NCBI GenBank assembly: GCA_023419535.1
Contig: JAEZXX010000068.1
Location: 1 to 18,532, forward strand
DNA length: 18,532 bases
Direction: 5' to 3'
Source: Pseudomonadota bacterium
GTDB lineage: Bacteria; Pseudomonadota; Alphaproteobacteria; Rhizobiales; Rhizobiaceae
In this document: positions 6,726 to 13,719 of the stretch, one piece after another
Numbering within the stretch: the first letter of the stretch is position 1
How the letters are laid out: each line of letters opens with the position of its first letter
Translations under genes and position numbers: made by a program
The notes under the pieces: model-generated
What the model was told of the DNA's origin: nothing
Seen by the model: only the letters and a program-made list of their open reading frames with translations
The model's database searches: none

Positions 6726-8773
6726 TGCCCCGTCCCTTCCGCCGGCGTCAGCCCGCCAGGCTCGACGTTTTCGGCCGGCGGCGAGGCGCCCTCCGGCAGG
6801 CCCTCGGGCTCCGGTGCGGCGTCGGGCGCCGCGTCCGGGCGCACCCACCAGGAATAGGGATCGTAGCCCGTGTAGTGGGGCTGGCTCTCCGGCATCTGGA
6901 GCTTGGTCCACCAGGCGATCCAGGTCTTCTCGTTGCGCCACTGCGGCACGACGTAGAAGTTCCAGAGCAGCACGCGGTCGAGCGCGCGCGTCGCGGCCAC
7001 CAGCGTCTCGCGGTCCGGCGCGTAGATGATCCGGTCGATCAGCGTGTCGACCGCCGGGTTGCGGATGCCCATCAGATTGCGCGAGCCTGGCTGCTCGGCC
7101 GCGCGGCTTGACCAGAAGTCGCGCTGCTCGTTGCCGGGCGACAGCGACTGCGCGAAGATCGTCGAGACGACGTCGAAGTCGAAGTTCTGCACCCGCGCGA
7201 CGTATTGCGAGAGATCGACCACGCGGATCGTCGCGTCGATGCCGAGGCGGCGCAGCGCGTTGGCGTAGGGCTCGATGGTGCGCGTGGCGTTTTGGTCGCG
7301 CGCCAGGAACTCCAGCCGGAACGGCTGGCCGGCCGCATCGACGAGTTGCGAGCCCTGCCGGCGCCAGCCGGCCTCCTGCAGCAGCTCGAAGGCCTGCCGC
7401 AGATAGTCGCGCTCGGCGCCCGGCCGGTTGTAGTCGGGCAGCGTGAACTCCTGCGTGAACACCTCCGCAGGCACCTCGTCGCGGACCTCCTCCAGGATCT
7501 GGAGCTCCAGCCCTTCGGGCAGGCCGGTCGCGGCGAGCTCGGAGTTCTGGAAATAGCTCTCGATGCGCCCGTAGAGACCGTAGAACAGGTTGCGGTCGAG
7601 CTCCTGGAAGTTGAAGGCGAGCGTCAGCGCCTGGCGCACCCGCGGATCGGCGAATTGCGGGCGGCGCGTGTTCATCGCCCAGCCCTGCATCGGCTGGACG
7701 CCGCCGTCCTCGAACTCGCCTCGTACCACCCGACCGTCCTGGAAGGCGGGGAAATTGTAGCCCTGCGCCCAGAGCTGAGCGCGGTACTCGACCCGGAAAT
7801 CCTCATAACCGCCGCGCGTGAAGGCCTGCCATTCGGCGTTCTGATCGCGGAAATAGGTGTAGCGGATACGGTCGTAGTTGTAGCGGCCCTTCTGGGAGCC
7901 CTTCTCGGCCGCCCAGTAGTCGGGCACCCGCTCGTAGACGAGGGCGGAGCCGGGCGTGAAGGCCCCGACGCGGTAGGGACCGGAGCCGAGCGGCGGCTCC
8001 AGCGTCGGCTGAGTCACGTCGCGCTGCCGGCCTTGCGCGTCCGTCCCCTCCCACCAGTGCTTGGGCAGGATCGCGAGATCGCCCATGATGTTGGGCAGCT
8101 CGCGGTTGTTCGCCTGATCGAAGCGAAAGGTGACCTCCCGCTCGCCGGTCTCCTCGGCGGAGACAACGTTGCGATAGTAATTGCCGTAGAGCGGATTGAT
8201 CTGCGTAAGCGTCTCGAAGCTCCAGATCACGTCCTCGACGGTGATCGGCTCGCCGTCGTGCCAGCGCGCCTCCGGGTCCAACCGGAAGGTGACCGAGGAG
8301 TAGTCGGACGGATAGCGCATCGCTTCGGCGATCAGCGCATGGGAGACGCCCGGCTCGTCCGTCGACTGGGTCATCAGCCCGTCATAGACGAAGGTGGCGA
8401 TGCCGAAGGCGGGCGTTCCGCGCACAATGAAGGGATTGAACGAATCGTAGGTCTCGCCGACCGGGATCGAGTTCAGCGTGCCGCCCTTCGGCGCGTCCGG
8501 GTTCACGTAGTCGTAGTGGGGGAAGTCCGCCGGGTAGCGCGAGGGCTCGATGATGCCCGACGAGGTCCGCCACTCGCCCATGACGGGCGCGGCCGCCTCG
8601 CCCGCCGCCGCGTCGGCCGGGGCGCCAACGCCTGTCTCCGGCACCGCCGCTCCGTCTTCCTGCCCTTCGGCCTGCGTCGGGGCATTCTCCTGCGCCGGAA
8701 GAGGTGCGACGAACGCGCCGGAGACGAGGACCGAGAGCCCGAAGGCCCGCAGGGTGGAGAAGGGCACCGTCAT
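6722..8773 (-). CDS. yejA: First periplasmic peptide-binding protein of the Yej system (YejA-like), Sec-exported
   Basis: This 683-aa SBP_bac_5 binding protein is the first structural gene of the importer operon. It has a Sec-type signal without an Arg pair (MTVPFSTLRAFGLSVLVSG, cleavage expected near PLPAQ). An unusual Ala/Glu/Gly-rich linker follows (about 29-64). The conserved YejA body then starts at FPHYDYVNPDAPKGGTL and includes SYDSFNPFI-like, RLDPEARWHDGEPITVEDV, GSGPYRVGAF and RQALTLAFNFQELDRNLFYG segments. The C-terminus after YDPYSWWVRP has an extra Pro/Glu/Ala tail of about 30 residues that is not needed for the fold. GGGAG lies 6 bases before the ATG. That sequence is inside a possible 19-codon leader ORF whose TGA touches this ATG. 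The TGA overlaps the GTG of yejA2. Identity is firm and the ligand is unknown. Confidence 0.93.
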   Translation of the reverse strand: MTVPFSTLRAFGLSVLVSGAFVAPLPAQENAPTQAEGQEDGAAVPETGVGAPADAAAGEAAAPVMGEWRTSSGIIEPSRYPADFPHYDYVNPDAPKGGTLNSIPVGETYDSFNPFIVRGTPAFGIATFVYDGLMTQSTDEPGVSHALIAEAMRYPSDYSSVTFRLDPEARWHDGEPITVEDVIWSFETLTQINPLYGNYYRNVVSAEETGEREVTFRFDQANNRELPNIMGDLAILPKHWWEGTDAQGRQRDVTQPTLEPPLGSGPYRVGAFTPGSALVYERVPDYWAAEKGSQKGRYNYDRIRYTYFRDQNAEWQAFTRGGYEDFRVEYRAQLWAQGYNFPAFQDGRVVRGEFEDGGVQPMQGWAMNTRRPQFADPRVRQALTLAFNFQELDRNLFYGLYGRIESYFQNSELAATGLPEGLELQILEEVRDEVPAEVFTQEFTLPDYNRPGAERDYLRQAFELLQEAGWRRQGSQLVDAAGQPFRLEFLARDQNATRTIEPYANALRRLGIDATIRVVDLSQYVARVQNFDFDVVSTIFAQSLSPGNEQRDFWSSRAAEQPGSRNLMGIRNPAVDTLIDRIIYAPDRETLVAATRALDRVLLWNFYVVPQWRNEKTWIAWWTKLQMPESQPHYTGYDPYSWWVRPDAAPDAAPEPEGLPEGASPPAENVEPGGLTPAEGTGQ

Positions 8774-8833
8774 TCACGTCTCCCGAAGGGCCGCACGAGA
8801 AATGCTCGCGTCGGCGTCAGCAAGGTCACGCAT
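8774..8833 (-). CDS. Possible 19-residue leader peptide ahead of yejA1
   Basis: This is a short reading frame, MRDLADADASISRAALRET, whose TGA is directly followed by the ATG of yejA1. GGAAGG lies about 5 bases before its ATG, and its last codons (CGGGAG) provide the ribosome binding site of yejA1. The spacing suggests translational coupling or leader control. No codon bias typical of amino-acid attenuation is seen. The frame could be chance, because short open frames are common in GC-rich DNA. Confidence 0.35.
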   Translation of the reverse strand: MRDLADADASISRAALRET

Positions 8834-8933
8834 TGTGGCCTTCCTTCGGCCGCGCGTCTTGATGACGAAAGTTTAACGGCGCCGGTCCGTCTGTCCATGG
8901 CGGGGCCTTGGTCCGCTGCGCAGCCCTCCAACG

Positions 8934-8960
8934 AAAAAGACCCGGCGCGGCGGCCGGGTC
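8934..8960 (-). terminator. Rho-independent terminator of the cytochrome c gene
   Basis: On the minus strand an 8-bp perfect stem GACCCGGC / GCCGGGTC with a 6-base loop is followed at once by TTTTT. It lies 35 bases after the cytochrome c stop codon. It separates that gene from the yej operon, which therefore needs its own promoter in 8834-8933; no clear -35/-10 pair could be picked out there. Confidence 0.85.
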
Positions 8961-8995
8961 CTTCGAAGTGCTTGGCTGGGAATCGGCCGTACGGT

Positions 8996-9904
8996 TCACT
9001 GCGCGGGAAGGATGGTCGTTCCCTGCGGCTCGGCCGGCGCCTCGGCGGGCGCTTGCGCCGGTGCCTCGGCGGGCTGCTCTTGAGCAGGCGCTTCGGCAGC
9101 CGGTGCCGGCTCGGCGCCCTCGGCGGGCGCCTGGACGTTCGGCTCGGCGGCCGCCTGATCCGTCGCCTGGCCCGTCGTCGTCGGCGTCTCGGAAATCGGC
9201 GCGGCGCCGGAGGCCCGCGGGTCGGTCGAGGCCGGAGCCTGCGGCGAATTGTTCGGATCGGTCGTCGCGTCCGGCGTCGTCACCGTCTCGGCCGGTGCGG
9301 CTTCACCCTCGGCCGGAGCGGCCTCGCCCTCGGCCGGCGCGGCCGCTTCCTCGGCCGGCGGCTCGGGCAGCGGCGCCGGGTCGTTCGACAGCGTGCGCAG
9401 ATAGGCGATGAGGTTCGCGCGGTCCGAATCGTTGGAGATGCCGGCAAAGCCCATCGAGGTGCCGGGCACGTACTGGCGCGGATTGGTCAGGAAGCCGTTC
9501 AGGTGCTCGTAGTCCCAGACGACCGTCGCGCCTTCCGAGAAGGCGTCCATGGCGGTCGAGTAGGAGAAGCCCGGATCCTCGGAGATGGGGCGGTTCACAA
9601 CGCCCCAGAGATGCGGGCCGACGCCGGCGGGCGCACCTTCCTCGTTCGAATGGCACGACTGGCAGCGGCGGAACACGGTGGCGCCGGCCTCGGCGTCCGC
9701 GGTCTGGAGCAGCGCCGCGATCGGCACGGCCGCGACCTCCTCGGCGGCTCCGCCCGCGCCGGGCTCGGGCGCCTCGATGACGTAGCCGGGCTGCTCGGGC
9801 GCTGCGGAATGGAAGATGTTCTCGGCCAGGAGGCTGCCGCCGAAGAGGACGAACACGGTGCCGAGCACGGCGCCGAAGATCTTGTTGGCCTCGAATGAAT
9901 CCAT
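8996..9904 (-). CDS. cycM: Membrane-anchored class I cytochrome c (CycM / c552-like)
   Basis: This is an electron carrier tethered to the periplasmic face of the inner membrane, thought in this family to pass electrons from the bc1 complex to terminal oxidases. The 302-aa protein opens MDSFEANKIFGAVLGTVFVL, an uncleaved membrane anchor typical of CycM. The haem site CQSCH is at 81-85, GPHLWGVVNRP follows, and the axial Met is in GTSMGF (M151). The family usually ends near residue 175. Here about 125 extra residues follow, rich in Ala, Pro and Glu, with the unit AAPAEGE repeated. I chose the ATG at 9904 because the family starts with MDSFE and AGGAG lies 12 bases upstream. A GTG 16 codons upstream has no ribosome binding site. 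The gene is divergent from kdsB-pheA, a neighbourhood common in rhizobia. Confidence 0.9.
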   Translation of the reverse strand: MDSFEANKIFGAVLGTVFVLFGGSLLAENIFHSAAPEQPGYVIEAPEPGAGGAAEEVAAVPIAALLQTADAEAGATVFRRCQSCHSNEEGAPAGVGPHLWGVVNRPISEDPGFSYSTAMDAFSEGATVVWDYEHLNGFLTNPRQYVPGTSMGFAGISNDSDRANLIAYLRTLSNDPAPLPEPPAEEAAAPAEGEAAPAEGEAAPAETVTTPDATTDPNNSPQAPASTDPRASGAAPISETPTTTGQATDQAAAEPNVQAPAEGAEPAPAAEAPAQEQPAEAPAQAPAEAPAEPQGTTILPAQ

Positions 9905-9971
9905 GGAAACGGCGGGCTCCTGATCGGCCGGCGTGGTCGCGACCGACTTCACACTTCACGAAACGCGCGGG

Positions 9972-10000
9972 AAGCTAGGGGCTTTGCCCTATCGAGGCAA
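9972..10000 (-). promoter_or_regulatory. Candidate promoter for the cytochrome c gene
   Basis: On the minus strand TTGCCT and TAGCTT are separated by 17 bases, about 70 bases before the ATG, in the 260-base divergent gap. The match to sigma-70 consensus is partial (TTG of the -35, TA...T of the -10). The rest of 9905-10164 shows no firm kdsB promoter. Confidence 0.28.
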
Positions 10001-10164
10001 CAGCTGTAAGCCCTCCCGCGAGGCACCGAGCACACCGGAGCCTGGAATCGTTCTTGGCATTGCCGCGCGGCCGGATCAAGCAGGCGCGGCTCATTGTCCG
10101 GAACGCCTGTTGCATTTCAAACCGCCGCCGCTCGTCCCTGCGGCGCACGATCCCGGCAAGCGTC

Positions 10165-11751
10165 ATGACCGTTCTCGTCCTCATTCCCGCCCGCATGGCC
10201 TCCACGCGCCTTCCAGGCAAGCCGCTCGCCGAGATCGCCGGCCGCCCGATGGTGCTGCATGTCTGCGAGCGCGCGCGAGAAGCCGGCATCGGCCGCGTGG
10301 TCGTGGCCACCGATACCGAGGAGGTCCGCCGCGTCGTGGACGCCGCGGGCTTCGAGGCGGTGATGACCGGCACGCACCATCTGTCGGGCTCGGACCGCTC
10401 CTTCGAGGCTCTGACGATCCTCGATCCGCACGGCGCGGTCGAGATCGTGGTCAATCTGCAGGGCGACCAGCCGACGATCGATCCGGCTTCCCTGCGCGCC
10501 GTCGTGGAGACGCTGCGGGCCGACGAGGCCTGCGACATCGCGACCCTCGCCGCCCCCGTGACGGACGAGCGCGAGCGCGACGACCCGGCGGTGGTCAAGC
10601 TCGTCGGCTCCTCCATCGGCGACAGGCGCCTGCGCGCCCTCTACTTCACCCGCGCGACGGCGCCGGCCGGCGAGGGCGAGCTCCTGCATCACATCGGGGT
10701 CTACGCCTATCGCCGCCGGGCGCTGGAGCGCTTCGTCGCGCTCGGGCCCTCGATCCTGGAGCGCCGCGAGAGCCTGGAGCAGCTGCGCGCGCTCGAGGCC
10801 GGCATGCGCATCGACGCGGCGATCGTCGACGCCGTGCCGCTCGGCGTCGACACGCCGGTGCAGCTGGAGGAGGCGCGCCGGCGCCTGTCGCCGCCCTCGG
10901 GGCCGACCGGGCGCATCGCCTTCCAGGGGGAGTTCGGCGCCAATTCCGACACCGCCTGCCGCGATCGCTATCCCGACCTCTCGCCGCTGCCCTGCGCCAC
11001 CTTCGAGGACGCCTTCGCGGCACTGACCAGGGGCGAGGCCGACCTCGCCATGATCCCGATCGAGAACACGCTGGCGGGCCGCGTCGCCGACGTCCATCAC
11101 CTTCTGCCGCCGAGCGGGCTTCGCATCGTCGGCGAGTATTTCCTGCCGATCCGCTTCCAGCTGATGGCCAAGCCCGGCACGGCGATGTCCGACATCCGGG
11201 AGGTGCACAGCCACGTCCACGCGCTCGGCCAGTGCCGGTCGATCCTGCGCGCCAACGGCTGGCGGCCCGTCGTCTCGGGCGACACGGCGGGGGCGGCGCG
11301 GATCGTCTCGGAGATGGAGGAGCGCGACGTCGCCGCCCTCGCGCCGCGGCTGGCCGCCGAGCTCTACGGGCTGGACATCCTGGCGGAGAACGTCGAGGAC
11401 GCGGAGCACAACACGACCCGCTTCGTGGTCCTGTCGCGGGCGGGCGAGGGCGAGCGCGACCTCTGGGCGCCGTCCGGCAACGGGGCGACCGTCACCACCT
11501 TCGTCTTCGAGGTGCGCAACATTCCGGCAGCGCTCTACAAGGCGCTCGGCGGGTTCGCCACGAACAAGGTCAACATGACAAAGCTGGAAAGCTATCAGAT
11601 CGGCGGGCAGTTCACCGCGACGCAGTTCTACGCCGACATCGAGGGGCACCCCGACGACGTCGGAGTCGCCAACGCGCTGGAGGAGCTCGACTTCTTCACC
11701 AAGAAGCTGACGATCCTCGGCGTCTACGCAGCCGCGCCCCAGCGGGGCTGA
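10165..11751 (+). CDS. Fused CMP-KDO synthetase (KdsB) - prephenate dehydratase (PheA) protein
   Basis: One 528-codon frame contains two complete enzymes. Residues 1 to about 241 are KdsB, which activates KDO with CTP for LPS core synthesis. Seen: IPARMASTRLPGKPL (8-22), GSDRSFEAL, LQGDQPTID with metal-site D101, ALYFTRATAP, HHIGVYAYRR and PLGVDTP (D229). Residues about 250-528 are PheA, which decarboxylates and dehydrates prephenate to phenylpyruvate. Seen: GRIAFQGEFGANSD, MIPIENTLAGRV, the catalytic NTTRF (416-420), then an ACT domain with NIPAALYKALGGFATNKVNM and KLESYQIGG, the rhizobial form of the Phe-binding ESRP motif. The joint LSPPSGPTGRIAF has no stop and no ATG. These genes are usually adjacent but separate in rhizobia. 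The start was chosen at MTVLVLIPAR because KdsB begins there; only a weak ribosome binding site is seen. A base error that removed a stop cannot be excluded. Confidence 0.9.
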   Translation: MTVLVLIPARMASTRLPGKPLAEIAGRPMVLHVCERAREAGIGRVVVATDTEEVRRVVDAAGFEAVMTGTHHLSGSDRSFEALTILDPHGAVEIVVNLQGDQPTIDPASLRAVVETLRADEACDIATLAAPVTDERERDDPAVVKLVGSSIGDRRLRALYFTRATAPAGEGELLHHIGVYAYRRRALERFVALGPSILERRESLEQLRALEAGMRIDAAIVDAVPLGVDTPVQLEEARRRLSPPSGPTGRIAFQGEFGANSDTACRDRYPDLSPLPCATFEDAFAALTRGEADLAMIPIENTLAGRVADVHHLLPPSGLRIVGEYFLPIRFQLMAKPGTAMSDIREVHSHVHALGQCRSILRANGWRPVVSGDTAGAARIVSEMEERDVAALAPRLAAELYGLDILAENVEDAEHNTTRFVVLSRAGEGERDLWAPSGNGATVTTFVFEVRNIPAALYKALGGFATNKVNMTKLESYQIGGQFTATQFYADIEGHPDDVGVANALEELDFFTKKLTILGVYAAAPQRG

Positions 11752-11770
11752 GCGGCCCTCCAGAAACGGC

Positions 11771-11792
11771 AAAGCCCCCGCGGAGCGGGGGC
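11771..11792. terminator. Bidirectional terminator between kdsB-pheA and the DUF1127 gene
   Basis: A perfect 8-bp stem GCCCCCGC / GCGGGGGC with a GGA loop lies 22 bases after the pheA stop on the plus strand. Read on the minus strand the hairpin is followed by TTT, 38 bases after the DUF1127 stop. The two genes converge here, so one hairpin may serve both, though the T-run is short. Confidence 0.6.
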
Positions 11793-11830
11793 TCGGACAA
11801 TGCGGACGAGCGTCTCGTCCGGCGTGTCGT

Positions 11831-11980
11831 TCAGCCGCGGCCGTGGCGGACGGCGCGGCCGATCTCGCCGCGCATCACGCCGATATCGGCAAGCATGCGA
11901 TCGTCCATCGAGCGAAGCTCGACGACGCTGCGCGAGTAGTTGCGGTAGTTCCTCAGACGGGCGGCAAGGCGGTTGATCAT
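11831..11980 (-). CDS. DUF1127 family small Arg-rich protein (YjiS-like)
   Basis: This 49-aa protein has the short basic N-terminal helix MINRLAARLRNYRNY followed by the DUF1127 core ELRSMDDRMLADIGVMRGEI, and ends VRHGRG. Members of this family in alphaproteobacteria have been linked to RNA binding and to stress or nutrient responses; a role here is inference. GGAG lies 7 bases before the chosen ATG. A longer upstream opening encodes Cys-rich sequence unlike the family and was not used. It sits 187 bases downstream of nudC on the same strand and probably has its own promoter in that gap, which I could not define. Isolated DUF1127 genes are often annotated as hypothetical. Confidence 0.85.
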   Translation of the reverse strand: MINRLAARLRNYRNYSRSVVELRSMDDRMLADIGVMRGEIGRAVRHGRG

Positions 11981-12099
11981 CGGTCGGCTCCAGAAATCCG
12001 TGTTCCTTGAGCAGTGAGATAATCTGCAAGGCTGCCCAATTGAACGGCAAAGATTGCACGTCAGTTGTGCACCCCCTGCATGGATCGTGCGCACCCGAA

Positions 12100-12121
12100 G
12101 CAACGGTTCGTTAACCGTTGC
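12100..12121. repeat. Perfect 9-bp inverted repeat after nudC
   Basis: GCAACGGTT and AACCGTTGC flank a 4-base CGTT spacer, 47 bases beyond the nudC stop. As RNA from the minus strand it is a tight tetraloop hairpin followed by only TT. It may be a weak or Rho-assisted terminator of HIT-nudC, or an operator for DUF1127. The rest of 11981-12167 shows only two copies of CGGGTGC (near 12150-12163) and no gene. Confidence 0.5.
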
Positions 12122-12167
12122 GTGCTCTGTTCGAGGATGGAGAAGTCCCGGGTGCTCCGGGTGCGGC

Positions 12168-13094
12168 TCAGCCGAAGGCGAATCTGCGCGCCAAGTGATA
12201 GGCGATGGCGAAGGGCGGGGGCGTCTCCAGCCCGTCCGGGTGCGTGCGCTCGATCATCGTTCGGAGCTCCTCGCGCCCGAACCAGCGCCCGTCCTCCAGT
12301 TCGCTGACCTGGATCGTCAGGTCTCCGGCCGTGGCCTCCGCGATGCAGCCGATCATCAGCGAGCCGGGGAACGGCCAGGGCTGCGACATCACGTAGTCGA
12401 CGCGCCCGACGGTCAGCCCGACCTCCTCGCGCACCTCGCGGCGCACCGCGTCCTCGATCGTCTCGCCCGCCTCGACGAAGCCGGCGAGCGTCGACCAGCG
12501 CTTGGGCTCGTAGTGATGGGCGCGGGAGAGCACGCAGCGCCCCGCCCCGTCGTGGACGAGCATGATGACGACGGGATCGGTGCGCGGGAAATGATGCGCC
12601 CCGCATCTCGTGCAGTCCCGCCGGTAGCCGGCGAGCGCGGGCCGCGCCGGCGCGCCGCAGGCGCCGCAGAAGAGCGTGCGGGAATGCCAGTTCAGAAGAT
12701 GCAGGGCCTGGGCGAGGTCCCCCTCGATCTCGGTCGGAAGCGAGCCCTTCACGCCGGCGGCGCGAAGGTCGAGCTCCTCCAGCCCGGCCGACGGCTCGGT
12801 CCCGGCCCCGAGTGCCAGTGCCAAGCGCGGCGAGAGATCGCCTTGCGTCCATCCGAGGAGGACGGCCTGGGAGAGGTCGGCCCCGAGCGCGCGTGCCTCG
12901 TCCAGCGTGAACTGCGGATCGGGTGCCGGCTCGCCTGCCTTGACGAGGAAGGTGCGGCCGCGCAGGAGGTAGAGGCGCGCGTCCGGGTTCATCAGTGCCC
13001 GGTCGAGGGTTTGCTCGTCGCGCTCCTCGGCGACGCGCGACAGCGCGCTGCCGACATAGGCGAGCGCCTCGGCCCGCTGGACGTTCGCGTTCAC
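12168..13094 (-). CDS. nudC: NAD(+)/NADH diphosphatase NudC (Nudix hydrolase)
   Basis: NudC cleaves NADH or NAD to NMN(H) and AMP and can remove NAD caps from RNA. The 308-aa protein has an N-terminal NUDIX-like domain (1-135). A four-Cys zinc ribbon follows (C143-x2-C146 and C161-x2-C164). The Nudix box is at 205-227 (GFVEAGETIEDAVRREVREE). The NudC-specific SQPWPFPGS motif is at 237-245. All diagnostic residues are present. I chose the GTG at 13094 because it overlaps the TGA of the upstream HIT gene (GTGA) and gives the expected length. There is no separate ribosome binding site, so translation is probably coupled. The gene lies in a two-gene operon with the HIT protein, both acting on nucleotides. 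Confidence 0.93.
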   Translation of the reverse strand: MNANVQRAEALAYVGSALSRVAEERDEQTLDRALMNPDARLYLLRGRTFLVKAGEPAPDPQFTLDEARALGADLSQAVLLGWTQGDLSPRLALALGAGTEPSAGLEELDLRAAGVKGSLPTEIEGDLAQALHLLNWHSRTLFCGACGAPARPALAGYRRDCTRCGAHHFPRTDPVVIMLVHDGAGRCVLSRAHHYEPKRWSTLAGFVEAGETIEDAVRREVREEVGLTVGRVDYVMSQPWPFPGSLMIGCIAEATAGDLTIQVSELEDGRWFGREELRTMIERTHPDGLETPPPFAIAYHLARRFAFG

Positions 13095-13501
13095 GGCCGC
13101 ACCACGGCGTCGCGCAGTCGCTGGGAGAGCGCCTCGGCCTCGCGCTCGGCATAGGGTTCGGCCGTGCCGACGCCCCAGACCGGTCCCGGCCAGGCCGGGT
13201 CGCCTTCGCTGCGCCCGACCACATGGACGTGAAGCTGCGGAACCATGTTGCCGAGCGAACCGATATTGATCTTGGCCGCGCCGGTCACGCGCTTGAGCGC
13301 GGCGGAGACCTCGGCGATCTCCTCCATCAGGAGAATGCGGTCCTTGCGGGCGAGATCGTGGATCTCGACGCATTCGCGGCGCGGCACCAGGATGACCCAG
13401 GGCCAGCGCCGGTCGGCCATCAGCCGCAGTTCGGACAGGGAGAGCTGCGCGACGGGAAGCGTATCGGACTGAAGGCGCGGATGGAGAGCGGACACAGGCA
13501 T
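13091..13501 (-). CDS. HIT-family nucleotide hydrolase/transferase-like protein
   Basis: This 136-aa histidine-triad superfamily protein contains DRRWPWVILVPRR, a helical SAALKRVTGAAKIN segment, then NMVPQLHVHVVGR and AWPGPVWG. The triad reads Q-L-H-V-H-V-V, so the first His of the HxHxHxx consensus is Gln while the two later His, including the nucleophile position, remain. To my knowledge this proteobacterial branch with the PAWPGPVWG tail often has this form, so I do not treat it as inactivation. The start MPVSALHPRLQSDT was chosen because GGAA lies 6 bases upstream and upstream sequence is non-family. Its TGA overlaps the GTG of nudC. Substrate is unknown. Confidence 0.88.
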   Translation of the reverse strand: MPVSALHPRLQSDTLPVAQLSLSELRLMADRRWPWVILVPRRECVEIHDLARKDRILLMEEIAEVSAALKRVTGAAKINIGSLGNMVPQLHVHVVGRSEGDPAWPGPVWGVGTAEPYAEREAEALSQRLRDAVVRP

Positions 13502-13542
13502 CGACGTTCCGGGACGGGACCCGGCCGAAGGTGCCGGGCGGG

Positions 13543-13571
13543 TTGCATTTAGGACGGCGGCGGACGATATG
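13543..13571 (+). promoter_or_regulatory. ffs: Candidate promoter of the SRP RNA gene
   Basis: TTGCAT and GATATG are spaced 17 bases apart, with 7 bases to the first base of the closing SRP RNA stem. The match to the sigma-70 consensus is moderate, but the position is exactly where the ffs promoter should be. Confidence 0.45.
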
Positions 13572-13578
13572 TAGCGCC

Positions 13579-13678
13579 GGGAGGTTGGTGGTGGACGAGC
13601 CACTCGCCAACCGGGTCAGGTCCGGAAGGAAGCAGCCCCAACGAGCTCCGGCACGGGTCATCGTGCCAGCCTCCCACC
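13579..13678 (+). ncRNA. ffs: Signal recognition particle RNA, small bacterial (4.5S) type
   Basis: This is the RNA scaffold that binds Ffh and guides nascent membrane proteins to FtsY. The highly conserved apical domain GTCAGGTCCGGAAGGAAGCA, containing the GGAA tetraloop and the asymmetric internal loop, lies at about 13615-13634. The ends pair: GGGAGGTTGG (13579-13588) with CCAGCCTCCC (13666-13675), one G-U. Length of about 100 bases fits the Alu-less form. Exact ends are estimated from pairing. It lies upstream of dnaX-ybaB-recR as in many proteobacteria, but with a minus-strand gene between. Confidence 0.95.
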
Positions 13679-13719
13679 CTCAGCCCTCGCGCTCAGGCGT
13701 TCGCCCCGGAAAGCCCGGT

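Noticed and set aside
6726..6941. A 72-codon longer N-terminus for yejA2
   Set aside because: The extension is Arg/Gly-rich, overlaps yejA1 by over 200 bases, and would bury the Tat signal that directly follows the GTG at 6725.
7205..9898. A very long open frame on the plus strand opposite yejA1 and the cytochrome gene
   Set aside because: It is antisense to well-recognised genes, runs across their boundaries, and its translation is Arg/Gly/Leu-rich with no family motif. Such frames are expected in GC-rich DNA.
9905..9952. A GTG start 16 codons upstream for the cytochrome c
   Set aside because: It has no ribosome binding site, and the family begins at MDSFE next to the membrane anchor.
10054..10164. 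An upstream ATG adding 37 residues to KdsB
   Set aside because: The added residues are Arg-rich and unlike any KdsB; the conserved protein begins at MTVLVLIPAR.
13091..13501. HIT protein inactivated by loss of the first triad His
   Set aside because: The two later His are intact and the Gln form appears normal for this proteobacterial branch, so it is not treated as a defect.
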